Below, one piece after another: positions 17,287 through 25,017 of a DNA stretch of 37,144 bases. The stretch spans positions 1-37,144 of the forward strand of contig JACQTO010000269.1 of assembly GCA_016210745.1 (NCBI GenBank), read 5' to 3'. This DNA comes from Betaproteobacteria bacterium. Lineage in GTDB: Bacteria; Pseudomonadota; Gammaproteobacteria; Burkholderiales; SG8-39. The notes beneath the pieces were generated by a model. That model worked only from the letters and a program-made list of their open reading frames with translations. It was not told the DNA's origin and ran no database searches. Position numbers and translations under genes: made by a program. Position 1 is the first letter of the stretch; every line of letters begins with the position of its first letter.

Positions 17287-17318
17287 TTGATTTCAATCAG
17301 ATTCAGCTAGGAGGCTTC

Positions 17319-18950
17319 ATGGCGAAAGCATCAGAACGGCCGGCAGCAAAGTCCGGACGGGTTGCATACAAAGATCTCAGGGAATGGATCAGCGCATTGG
17401 AGGCTGCCGGCCAGCTCTCGCGCGTCAAGGCGGAAGTGGACTGGAAGTACGAATTCGCGCAGGTGGTTCGGCGCACCTGGGACTTCTACGGCGATGCTTC
17501 TCCGGCCATGCTGTTTGAGAACATCAAGGACTACAAGGGGCCGGGACCCAGCAAGATCTTTACCGGGAGCTTTCGCTCCTGGTACCGCACGGCCATGATG
17601 CTCGGGCTGGATCCGGACAGCACTTCGCGCACCGAGCTGATCACCACGCTTCAGGACCGGATCAACAATAAGGCAAACTTCATCCCGCCGAAGATCGTAA
17701 AGACGGGCCCCGTCAAGCAGAACATCGTCACGGGCGACAAAGTCGACATGACCATGTTCCCGGTGCCCTTCTTCGGCGAGCGCGACGGGGGCCGTTACAT
17801 CGGCACCATGCACAGCGTGATTACGCGCGATCCCGATTCTGACTGGATGAACGTCGGTACGTATCGCATGATGATGCACAACGGCCAGGAATGCGGGATT
17901 CAGATGGATCCGGCCAATCAGCACATCGGCCAGCACTTCTACAAGCATGTCGAGAACAACGAACCCATGCCCGTTGCAGTGGTAATAGGCCAGGAACCGG
18001 CGCTGACCTTCATGGGGGCATCGCCCACGCTGGAGCCGGTGTCGGAATTCGATGTCGCCGGTGCCATCCGCGGCGAAGCGATCGAAGTCGTCAAATGCGA
18101 GACCAGCGATCTGTACGTGCCGGCTAACGCCGAGATCGTCCTGGAAGGGACGATCCACCCGAAAGAGCGCAAGCTCGAAGGGCCCGGGCCGGAATACGCC
18201 GGTTACTACGCCAACCAGCCGGGCATGAAACCGGTCTTCCGCTGCAAGGCAATCACCTATCGGAACGATCCTATCTTCCGTGCCACTCCGGAAGGCCATC
18301 CTATCAACGAAGACCACATGATGCTGTCGATCAACACCACGGTCTACGTCATGGACGCCTTGGCCAAAGCCGGCGTTCCGGGTGTCAAGAAAGTTGCCAT
18401 GCCGGTTGACGCCAGCGGCTACGCCACCTGCGTGGTGTCGATCAGGACCTCGACCGAAGGGCACGCTGACTGGGTCGCGAGCACGATCTGGGGCACGAAG
18501 ATGAACATCTGGTCGTTCAAGTATGTCATCGTGGTTGACGAGGACATCGATCCCTGGAACTCCGAACAGGTGAACTGGTCGCTGGCCTGGCGTGTCAGGC
18601 CCAGCCAGGACATCAAGATCTGGCCGCGGCACAAGGGCTCGCGCCTCGACCCGAGCGTCCCGCCGGAGGAAAAAGGCTTCCAGGATCGCGTGTTGATCGA
18701 TGCCACCCGGCCCTATCACTGGGCACCGCGCGAAATCTGGGGCGCCGACGGTATCGGCAAAGGATTCCCGCTGAAGTTTCCCCCCACAACGCGGCCGCGT
18801 TCCGACGTCGCGCTCAACGTCAACCGGCGCTGGGCCGAGTTGGGAATCAAGCCGACCGAACGCTACATCGGGCGCCCGGAGGGCATATTCAAGCACTGGT
18901 GGAATGACGAGGAGATCATCGCGGCGCGCGATCTCAAAGTGATGCCGTAA
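17319..18950 (+). CDS. UbiD family decarboxylase (UbiD-2), divergent branch
   Basis: 543 residues, longer than UbiD-1, UbiD-4 and UbiD-5 and of the same branch as UbiD-3 by shared wording (EVDW...LFENIKDYKG; DGGRYI). Catalytic equivalents are R183 (MNVGTYRMMM), E287 and E292. The acidic motif reads EGPGPEYAGYY instead of EGPFGEFxGY: the two Glu are kept but the Phe-Gly between them is Gly-Pro, which should reshape the loop next to prenyl-FMN. Activity is therefore likely, but substrate scope probably differs. ATG 17319 follows AGGAGG by four bases, excluding a long out-of-family extension. It is co-transcribed with the zinc-ribbon gene 32 bp upstream. Its downstream neighbour is a MITE-like repeat. 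Confidence 0.93.
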   Translation: MAKASERPAAKSGRVAYKDLREWISALEAAGQLSRVKAEVDWKYEFAQVVRRTWDFYGDASPAMLFENIKDYKGPGPSKIFTGSFRSWYRTAMMLGLDPDSTSRTELITTLQDRINNKANFIPPKIVKTGPVKQNIVTGDKVDMTMFPVPFFGERDGGRYIGTMHSVITRDPDSDWMNVGTYRMMMHNGQECGIQMDPANQHIGQHFYKHVENNEPMPVAVVIGQEPALTFMGASPTLEPVSEFDVAGAIRGEAIEVVKCETSDLYVPANAEIVLEGTIHPKERKLEGPGPEYAGYYANQPGMKPVFRCKAITYRNDPIFRATPEGHPINEDHMMLSINTTVYVMDALAKAGVPGVKKVAMPVDASGYATCVVSIRTSTEGHADWVASTIWGTKMNIWSFKYVIVVDEDIDPWNSEQVNWSLAWRVRPSQDIKIWPRHKGSRLDPSVPPEEKGFQDRVLIDATRPYHWAPREIWGADGIGKGFPLKFPPTTRPRSDVALNVNRRWAELGIKPTERYIGRPEGIFKHWWNDEEIIAARDLKVMP

Positions 18951-18955
18951 GGAAT

Positions 18956-19054
18956 CTCTGAAGAACATCATTCCTGCGAAAGCGGGAATCCAGAAGATCC
19001 TTGATTCGACTGGACCCCCGCTTTCGCGGGGGTGACGAAAATGAGGTTCTTCGG
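18956..19054. repeat. MITE/REP-like inverted-repeat element
   Basis: A ~95-bp element with complementary ends (GAAGAACATCATT at 18960-18972 against AATGAGGTTCTTC at 19040-19052, one mismatch). It has two internal palindromes of the CGAAAGCGGG / CCCGCTTTCGCGGG type (18968-18993 and 19010-19035), separated by a 16-bp spacer. Repeats of this wording are widespread in proteobacterial intergenic DNA. It sits 10 bp after UbiD-2, where insertion harms no gene. Confidence 0.75.
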
Positions 19055-19061
19055 AGCCTCA
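19042..19061 (+). terminator. Hairpin with TTCG loop after UbiD-2
   Basis: TGAGGTTC (19042-19049) pairs with GAGCCTCA-type sequence (19054-19061, one wobble) around a TTCG tetraloop, a very stable RNA cap. It overlaps the end of the MITE-like repeat and may stop UbiD-2 transcription. No T-run follows. Confidence 0.4.
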
Positions 19062-19111
19062 CCAAACTTTGAACATTCGCCCTCGTATAAAGAACGAGAT
19101 CTGAAAATACA

Positions 19112-19139
19112 GCGGCCGGCCCCATTCGGGACCGGCCGC
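19112..19139 (-). terminator. GC-rich hairpin after UbiD-3 (minus-strand terminator)
   Basis: GCGGCCGG (19112-19119) pairs exactly with CCGGCCGC (19132-19139). On the minus strand it is followed by TGTATTTTCAG, a modest T-rich stretch. It lies about 70 bp beyond the UbiD-3 stop and is the best terminator candidate in this convergent gap. Confidence 0.6.
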
Positions 19140-19210
19140 ATCATTTGCAGCACCGGAAAATCGTTGCCGGGGCTTGCCAGCAACTCAGTTGTGTCGAACC
19201 ATGCCTCCAG

Positions 19211-20827
19211 CTATTTGCCTTCCTTCTGCGGTGTCGGACGGGCAGACAGGGAATAACGCCATTTCAGGTCCTCGTCGCGGTCGATGCGCATCCGCGGCTG
19301 GTAGTCGATGTCGCCCAGGCCCAGTTCCGGAAGGCGGGCGCGGGCGGCGTCCTCTTCCTCTTTCGTCAGGACGCAGACGGGGGGGAACACCGCGTTGTTC
19401 CACGCTTCCCGACGCTTGAAATTCCAGTTGCGGGTCGCGTCGATCAGGACTCTCGCCCACCTGCCGGAGCCGTAAGCTGTCAGGTCGCGCTCTTCGAACG
19501 GCGTGGAGGGGTCGAGCACCGACCCGAACTGGTTATAGGAAATCTCAATCCCGCCCTCGGCTGCATTCACCCGGGTGCAAAAAGCCCACTCGAGCTGCCC
19601 CGGATCGCGGATATCGATGTCCTCCTCCACGACCATCACATTCTTCAATCCCCAATTCGCGAAAGACATGCTGTAGATGGCCGAAGCGATCTGTTTCGCC
19701 TGGCCCCGATATCTCTTCCGGATCTGGACATAGATCATGTAATAGGAACCGTCGTTGTTCATCCAGACGTCGGTGATGCCGGGAATGCCGCACGCCTCGA
19801 GTTGATTCCACACGAGCGCCGAGACGCCGATCGATATCATGTGGCTGTCCTCGTTCGCCCAACCGGGCCGAATGCTCTCGACCGTGCCCTGATAAATCGG
19901 ATCGTCCCGGTAAGTGATGCAGTCCACCTTGATCGTCGGCTTGAGCGAGGCAGCCCCGCCGTAATAACCGCAATGCTCGGCGAACGGTCCCTCCATGCGG
20001 TAGTCCTTCGGATCAAAGGACACCGTTCCTTCCAGGACAATCTGCGCCGAGGTGGGCACCAGCAGATCGCTCGTCTCGCACTTGACCATTTCGATCGGCT
20101 CGCCCCTGATTCCGGCCGCGACTTCCAGTTCACTGTAGCCTGGCGTGGTCATCGGACTGGCGCTGAGGAAGGTGAGCAGCGGGTCTGGGGCGTAGCAGAC
20201 TGCCACCTTGAGGTCCTGTCGAACATCCTTCATCTTGCTGTAGTGGCCGCCCCACCCTTGGCTCGGCACAAGCAGCGTCGCGATCTCGCGCTTGCCCGCG
20301 ATCATGCCGCGGTACATGCCCATGTTGTACACGCCAGTCTCGGAATCTTTCGTAATCACCTGCGCGAAGGTATTGATGAACCGGCCGCCGTCCCAGGTAT
20401 GCCATTTCGGTGTCGGGAAATCGTAGACGTCGATGTCGTCGCCCTTGATGACGTTCTTCTTGAGCGCCGCCCGAGAGCGCTCGACGACCTTCATTTCGCC
20501 GCGCTTCCGGTAGGCCTGGCGTGCGGCGATGACCAGATCGCGCAGATCGCCATTCTTGGGCTGACCCAGCAGCAGAGCCAGATGATTGTAACTGCCCATC
20601 GATCCGCAAAATAGCTTGCGAAAGCGGCCCTTTTCGTAGTCCTTGATGTTGGTGAACAGCAGCGCCGGACCGCCCGAAGAAACGACCATGCGTGCGATCG
20701 TCCCCAGCTCGACGTTCCAGTCGACCTTGCCGTCAATCTGTCGGAACAAACCCTCGCTCTTGAGAAGTTCGATCCAGCTCTGCACGTCGCGCACCGCGTG
20801 CGCCCCCGACTTATTCCCATCTGCCAT
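19211..20827 (-). CDS. UbiD family decarboxylase (UbiD-3), divergent branch
   Basis: 538 residues. Catalytic equivalents are R173 (YNMGMYRGM), E279 and E284 (EGPFAEHCGYY, with Ala in place of the usual Gly before the second Glu). Flanking family segments are VDWNVELGTIARM, LFTNIKDYEKG and VVEEDIDIRDPGQ. It belongs with UbiD-2 rather than the UbiD-4/5 pair, but it is encoded on the opposite strand and has no zinc-ribbon partner. ATG 20827 follows GAGGAG; the upstream open extension is alanine/arginine-rich and not family-like. Its promoter must lie in the 410-bp gap shared with the DUF1185/ABC transporter unit, so the two may be co-regulated. Confidence 0.93.
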   Translation of the reverse strand: MADGNKSGAHAVRDVQSWIELLKSEGLFRQIDGKVDWNVELGTIARMVVSSGGPALLFTNIKDYEKGRFRKLFCGSMGSYNHLALLLGQPKNGDLRDLVIAARQAYRKRGEMKVVERSRAALKKNVIKGDDIDVYDFPTPKWHTWDGGRFINTFAQVITKDSETGVYNMGMYRGMIAGKREIATLLVPSQGWGGHYSKMKDVRQDLKVAVCYAPDPLLTFLSASPMTTPGYSELEVAAGIRGEPIEMVKCETSDLLVPTSAQIVLEGTVSFDPKDYRMEGPFAEHCGYYGGAASLKPTIKVDCITYRDDPIYQGTVESIRPGWANEDSHMISIGVSALVWNQLEACGIPGITDVWMNNDGSYYMIYVQIRKRYRGQAKQIASAIYSMSFANWGLKNVMVVEEDIDIRDPGQLEWAFCTRVNAAEGGIEISYNQFGSVLDPSTPFEERDLTAYGSGRWARVLIDATRNWNFKRREAWNNAVFPPVCVLTKEEEDAARARLPELGLGDIDYQPRMRIDRDEDLKWRYSLSARPTPQKEGK

Positions 20828-21237
20828 GACTTGGTCTCCTCGTTGATGTGCCGCCGCTGCTGCAGCGCTCGCCGCACGGCCCGCGTTCCGCTTCCTCCTC
20901 GGTGCTCGGCGTTCCCGCATTATAGGAATGCCGCCGGCAGCCGATGTACGGAATTGTAAATGTGTTGGCCCGCCGAACAAATGCGCGTAGAATTTTCCCC
21001 GTCCGAATGCCCCTAGAAGCAATGCCGTAGCGCATCAGGGCATGTGCAGCGGCCAAGGGAAAGGCAATCTGGGCTTCGGCCTCGTTTTCTGGTTTAATCC
21101 CGGTCGCACCGTGGCGCGCGTCGTTCCGCGCGGAACGATATTTCTCTTGTGCGGGGCCGCGCGGACCGTGTTTGCCGGTCTGTGCGGGCCAAAGCCGTTG
21201 CGAGGACGGATTCAGACTTAACGCTGGGGAGAAAGCC
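20828..21237. other. 410-bp divergent promoter region (UbiD-3 / DUF1185-ABC unit)
   Basis: No gene is seen. The motif CGTTCC recurs: at 20884-20891, in an imperfect inverted repeat GGCGTTCC/GGAATGCC (20908-20915 with 20925-20932), and in an 18-bp palindrome (21121-21138). These are good candidates for sites of one regulator serving both directions. Confidence 0.5.
21121..21138. promoter_or_regulatory. 18-bp perfect palindrome TCGTTCCGCGCGGAACGA
   Basis: A perfect 18-bp palindrome, 100 bp upstream of the DUF1185 start and about 295 bp upstream of the divergent UbiD-3. Inverted TTCCG/CGGAA half-sites are of the kind bound by IclR-family aromatic-catabolism regulators; that link is inference. 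The repetition of CGTTCC elsewhere in the same gap strengthens an operator role. Confidence 0.5.
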
Positions 21238-21783
21238 TTGGACCTGCGCAAGACGATCTTTGTCGAGGAAGACATACTGGCGGATGGGGGCAGGCAGCTT
21301 GTGCGGCGGGTGCGTCGCGTGGCCGGGCTGGCGGTGATCGCCAACCCCTACGCCGGACAGTTCGCTCAGGACCTCTCGCCGCTCTTCGATGTCGGGATGG
21401 AACTGGGCGCGCTTCTCATGAAGCGCGTCATCGAATTGCTCGGCGAGCCCGCGGTGAGCTACGGCAAAGCGGCGATCGTGGGAACCCTCGGCGAGATGGA
21501 ACTCGGCGGCGCCCTGCTCCACCCCAAGGTAGGCAAGCCGATGCGTACCGCGGTCGGCGGCGGAGAAGCCATCATCCCGTCCAACGTGAAGGTGGCGGTT
21601 GCGGGGACGCCCATCGATGTTCCGCTTGGACATAAGGACAACGTGTGGTCCTTCGACCATTTCGACACCATGACCGTAATGGTCCCGGACGGTCCGCGGC
21701 CCGACGAGATCGTGATGGTGGTTGCGGTGGCTGACGGCGGTCGGCCCCATCCGCGGGTGGGACAAACTCGCGTAGTGGTCTGA
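21238..21783 (+). CDS. DUF1185 / AA_synth family protein
   Basis: 181 residues matching the Pfam AA_synth (DUF1185) family by its characteristic segments: ANPYAGQFAQDLSPLFDVGMELG, YGKAAIVGTLGEMELGGALLHPKVGKPMR, GGGEAIIPS, GTPIDVPLGHKDNVWSFDHFD and VADGGRPHPRVG. The biochemical function is not established despite the 'amino acid synthesis' name. The invariant HKD, HFD and RPHPR residues suggest a catalytic or metal-binding site. The start is taken as TTG 21238, where family homology begins and GGGGAG lies upstream. It is 76 bp ahead of an ABC-transporter binding protein, which it probably leads in one transcript, and divergent from UbiD-3. Confidence 0.85.
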   Translation: MDLRKTIFVEEDILADGGRQLVRRVRRVAGLAVIANPYAGQFAQDLSPLFDVGMELGALLMKRVIELLGEPAVSYGKAAIVGTLGEMELGGALLHPKVGKPMRTAVGGGEAIIPSNVKVAVAGTPIDVPLGHKDNVWSFDHFDTMTVMVPDGPRPDEIVMVVAVADGGRPHPRVGQTRVVV

Positions 21784-21859
21784 GGAGCTTCTCTCGATTT
21801 GGTGGTGCATTTGCGGAAACGCGCAGATGTTTTGTTGATTTTTTGAGGAGGTCGTGAGC

Positions 21860-23098
21860 ATGAATCGGATTAGTCGCAGGAAATTGCTTGTATGCGGCGC
21901 GGCCGTGTTTTCCGGGCTGCTGGCATTTGGACAAGCTGCGGCGCAGGGAAAACGCCTGGCGGGCCAGGAGCTGCGAATCGGCGCAATCGTCCCTTCGAGC
22001 GGACCGTTTGCCGAGTGGGGGCGCACCAACACCGTGACGCTCAAAATGCTCGAGGACGAGGTCAACGCCTCGGGCGGAGTCGAAGGCGCCAAGCTGCGAA
22101 TTTTCATCTATGACGATGCTTTCCGCCCACCGCAGTCGGCGAACGTGTTGCGCAGGCTGGCCGAGGACGACAAGGTGGTCGCCATCGCCGGCCCGCTGTC
22201 CAGCGGCTCGTGCGAGGTCGCGCTCCCGATCGCCAACCAACTCAAGGTCGTTGCCACCTCGCAGGCATCATCCAAACCGGGCGTGGCCGCGCTCAACCGG
22301 CCCTGGGGTTTCCGCAACACGGTGGATGAACTCGCGCTTGCCCGCGCGACGGTGCCGTACTTCAAGAACACCTACAAGGTTTCCACGGTGGCGGTGATCT
22401 ACGACGCCAAGGATGCAAACTCGGTGGCGACCGGCAGCAAGATCCTTCCGACGATAATGAAGGAAAACGGCATCAAGATTCTCAACGACGGCAATTTCCT
22501 CACCTTCAATTCCGGCGACATCGACGTCAGCGCGCAGGCCACGACCATACGCTCGCTCAATCCAGACGGAATCGTGATTGCTGCGGAGTACAGCCAGGCT
22601 ACCACGGTAATTCGCGAACTCAAGCGGCAGGGTGTCGTCAAGCCGGTCATCGGCGGCACCCCCTTGATCGCGGCGGGGATGCTGAAAGCCGCGCCGGAGG
22701 TGCCGATCATCGCTCCGGCGACCTTCTTCGTCGGCGAGAAGTCCGGACCGAAAGCGGAGAAGTTCGTGGCGAAGCTTCAGCCGCTGCTGCGCAAGACCTC
22801 GGGACTGCCTGCCGAGATCGAGCCCAGCATGTATGACGCCAACATCTACGAGATCGTCACGCTTTATCTCGAAGCAGTGCGCAAGACCGGCGTCACGCTA
22901 AAACCCAACGAACTCGCGCAGGACCGCGAGAAAATCAGGAAATTCGTTGAAACCGGGGCATTCGAGGGTTTCGCCGGCAAGGTGGCGTTCAACAAGGATG
23001 GCGACGCGACCAAGTCGTTCTTCGTGGTCGTCGGCAAGAACGGCAAGTGGTCGATGGGTGGGCGCGGTTGCAGCGGGCCCGGAGGCAAAGGCTGCTGA
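21860..23098 (+). CDS. ABC transporter substrate-binding protein, branched-chain amino acid (LivK/HAAT) type
   Basis: 412 residues. The N-terminus MNRISRRKLLVCGAAVFSGLLAFGQAAAQ is a signal peptide with twin arginines (SRRKLL), possibly a Tat signal. The mature part has the periplasmic binding fold: LRIGAIVPSSGPFAEWGR, NASGGVEGAKLRIFIYDD, AIAGPLSSGSCEVALPIANQ. Proteins of this type bind amino acids, aromatic acids or other carboxylates. ATG 21860 is preferred because GAGGAGG lies eight bases upstream; a GTG at 21854 is too close. The C-terminus GGRGCSGPGGKGC is unusually Gly/Cys rich. It is followed by a hairpin element and the two permease and two ATPase genes. Confidence 0.93.
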   Translation: MNRISRRKLLVCGAAVFSGLLAFGQAAAQGKRLAGQELRIGAIVPSSGPFAEWGRTNTVTLKMLEDEVNASGGVEGAKLRIFIYDDAFRPPQSANVLRRLAEDDKVVAIAGPLSSGSCEVALPIANQLKVVATSQASSKPGVAALNRPWGFRNTVDELALARATVPYFKNTYKVSTVAVIYDAKDANSVATGSKILPTIMKENGIKILNDGNFLTFNSGDIDVSAQATTIRSLNPDGIVIAAEYSQATTVIRELKRQGVVKPVIGGTPLIAAGMLKAAPEVPIIAPATFFVGEKSGPKAEKFVAKLQPLLRKTSGLPAEIEPSMYDANIYEIVTLYLEAVRKTGVTLKPNELAQDREKIRKFVETGAFEGFAGKVAFNKDGDATKSFFVVVGKNGKWSMGGRGCSGPGGKGC

Positions 23099-23140
23099 AG
23101 CCTGTGAGGCTGGAGCGCACTGTTTCGGGCTCCTGAGCCG

Positions 23141-23259
23141 GACGAGCCGGAACCAAGGAAGCTGGTTTTTGCCGTTTATCAATCTCCCCCTTTTCGTGCA
23201 GTTGCAAGCAACTGCACGAAAAAAGGGGGAGACGAATTTAGAAACCGAATCTTCGCCAA
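23141..23259 (+). repeat. Dispersed hairpin element, copy 1
   Basis: The core hairpin has arms 23183-23205 and 23208-23232 and an AA loop. It runs TCTCCCCCTTTTCG, TG, CAGTTGC and mirrors back, with two extra A in the right arm. The conserved left flank is GAGCCGGAACC...GCTG...TTGCCGTTTATCAA and the right flank CGAATTTAGAAACCGAATC then TTCGCCAA. It lies between the binding-protein gene and the first permease gene inside the ABC operon. The downstream flank CGAATTTAG is not a T-run, so it is not a standard terminator. It may tune expression of the binding protein against the membrane parts. Confidence 0.85.
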
Positions 23260-23293
23260 ATTTGTGAACGGTGAACTTGTAAATGACTAAGGG

Positions 23294-24175
23294 ATGGTCG
23301 CGCTCCAGCAGTTGTTGAACGGTCTCACGCTCGGGGCCGTCTACACGCTCGTGGCACTGGGGTTTTCGCTGGTGATGGGTGTCCTCGGCGTGCTGAACAT
23401 AGCCGTCGCGGAACTATTCATGATCGGCGGCTATGTGGCCCTCACGCTCCTTACCCAAGGATGGCCGCTGCCGGCGGCGATACTGGCGGCAATGGTCGCC
23501 GCGGGCATCGTCGGCGCAGTGATCGAGCGCGTAGCCTACCGCCCTTTCGCGGATGCGCCACCCATCATTCCCCTGCTTTCAACTCTCGGCTGTTCTATTT
23601 TTCTGCAGAACACGGTGGTGAATTACTGGGGTTCGGACCCGCTGCAGTTGCCCGACGGGATCATTGTCAGCAACTTTGAGCTTGCCGGATTACGCGTTTC
23701 CGGAACGCAGCTCGCGGTGATCGGATTCGCAGTGCTGCTTGTGGCGGTGACGGCCTTCCTGGTGCAGCGTACGCGTCCCGGGCGGGCCCTGCGAGCGGTG
23801 GCCGAAAACCGCGACGTAGCGCGCCTCATGGGCGTGCCGGCACGCCAGATCATCGGCATCACGTTCGTGCTCTCAGGTGTGCTGGCCGGCGCCGCGGGCG
23901 CCCTCATCGGACTGCACTACTCCGCCGTTCATCCATTCATCGGCGTCGAAACCGGACTGAAGGCCATTGCCGTGATGGTGATCGGCGGCGTGACGCGGAC
24001 ATGGGGCGTGCTGCTTGCGGGCCCCCTGGTCGGGGTGGCCGAGGTCATGAGCATCTACCTGGGCGGATCGGCGGTGCGGGATTTCGTCGTCTACGGGCTG
24101 ATGATCGCTGTCCTGCTGCTGCGTCCGCAGGGGCTGCTCGGCAAATCGGCGCAGCAGGGAGGAGAGCGCGTGTGA
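23294..24175 (+). CDS. livH: ABC transporter permease, LivH type
   Basis: 293 residues, almost entirely hydrophobic, with about eight membrane segments. LivH hallmarks are LLNGLTLGAVYTLVALGFSLVMGVLGVLNIAVAELFMIGGY at the start, RTRPGRALRAVAENRDVARLMGVP in the coupling loop, and AIAVMVIGGVTRTWGVLLAGPLVG before the end. It forms half of the inner-membrane channel for the HAAT-type importer. ATG 23294 lies three bases after a GGG. It follows hairpin copy 1 by 34 bp and ends in a TGATG that starts the next permease. Confidence 0.93.
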   Translation: MVALQQLLNGLTLGAVYTLVALGFSLVMGVLGVLNIAVAELFMIGGYVALTLLTQGWPLPAAILAAMVAAGIVGAVIERVAYRPFADAPPIIPLLSTLGCSIFLQNTVVNYWGSDPLQLPDGIIVSNFELAGLRVSGTQLAVIGFAVLLVAVTAFLVQRTRPGRALRAVAENRDVARLMGVPARQIIGITFVLSGVLAGAAGALIGLHYSAVHPFIGVETGLKAIAVMVIGGVTRTWGVLLAGPLVGVAEVMSIYLGGSAVRDFVVYGLMIAVLLLRPQGLLGKSAQQGGERV

Positions 24176-25017
24176 TGTCGAGCTATTTCCAGGCGCTCCT
24201 TGCCGATGTCGGCATCGGCGTTCTGGGCGGTCTAAGCGTCTATGTGATCCTCGCTGTCGGCCAGCTCTCCCTGGGCAATGCGGCCTTCATGGCGATCGGG
24301 GCCTACGTGGCTTCAATGCTGACCGTTTGGAGCGGCTGGCCGCTTTCGCTTGCCCTGGTTGCGGGCGCGCTAGTCAGCGGATTCGTCGGGCTGCTCATAG
24401 GCTTTCCCGCACTGCGCCTGCGCGGAATCTACCTCGCCGTCGCGACGCTGGGGTTCGGCGAAATGACGCGCAGCTTCTTTCTCTACTTCGAGCCAACCGG
24501 GGCTGCGAGCGGGTTCCGCGGCATGCACTACGTTTCGGCGGTAACGATCTGGATCTGGACGGCGGGTGTGCTCGCGTTCCTGCTCGCGCTCGAGCGCTCG
24601 CGCCTGTGGCTCGAATTTCGCGCGGTGCGCGACGACGAGACCGCCGCGGAAATGTCGGGGCTAGACACCACGCGCCTGAAGCTTCTCGCATTCTCTATCA
24701 GCGCGACAATCGGCGGAATTGCCGGCGGACTCTTCGCGCATCGTCATGTCTTCATCGAGCCGCCGAATTTCGGATTCGAGCAGTCCGTCGATATGGTGCT
24801 GATCACCATTCTGGGCGGCTCGGAGCTCGCGCTTGGCGCGCTCGCGGGATCTCTGATCCTCACCCTGCTCCCGGAGGCGTTGCGATTTGCGGCGAACTGG
24901 AGGCTGGCGTCGTTCGGGGCGCTTCTGGTGCTGATCCTGCTGCTGCGCCGCCAGGGGCTGTTGGACAGGTCGTTTTATCGACTGCTAGGGCGGCTTACCG
25001 GTGGGAGCCGTGGCTGA
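24175..25017 (+). CDS. livM: ABC transporter permease, LivM type
   Basis: 280 residues with multiple membrane helices: ILAVGQLSLGNAAFMAIGAYVASML, the loop FPALRLRGIYLAVATLGFGEMTRSFF typical of LivM, and ILGGSELALGALAGSLILTLLPEALR near the end. It pairs with the LivH protein to form the translocation pore. The start ATG shares its A with the preceding TGA (24173-24177), and GGGAGGAG lies upstream, so translation is coupled. The end overlaps the ATPase gene that follows. Confidence 0.93.
   Translation: MSSYFQALLADVGIGVLGGLSVYVILAVGQLSLGNAAFMAIGAYVASMLTVWSGWPLSLALVAGALVSGFVGLLIGFPALRLRGIYLAVATLGFGEMTRSFFLYFEPTGAASGFRGMHYVSAVTIWIWTAGVLAFLLALERSRLWLEFRAVRDDETAAEMSGLDTTRLKLLAFSISATIGGIAGGLFAHRHVFIEPPNFGFEQSVDMVLITILGGSELALGALAGSLILTLLPEALRFAANWRLASFGALLVLILLLRRQGLLDRSFYRLLGRLTGGSRG

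Noticed and set aside
17331-18971. 546-codon minus-strand open frame opposite UbiD-2
   Set aside because: Shadow of UbiD-2, with no family match and no ribosome site.
23183-23232. Hairpin copies as ordinary Rho-independent terminators
   Set aside because: No T-run follows, loops are 2 nt, flanks are conserved between copies, and one copy sits inside an operon between receptor and permease genes.
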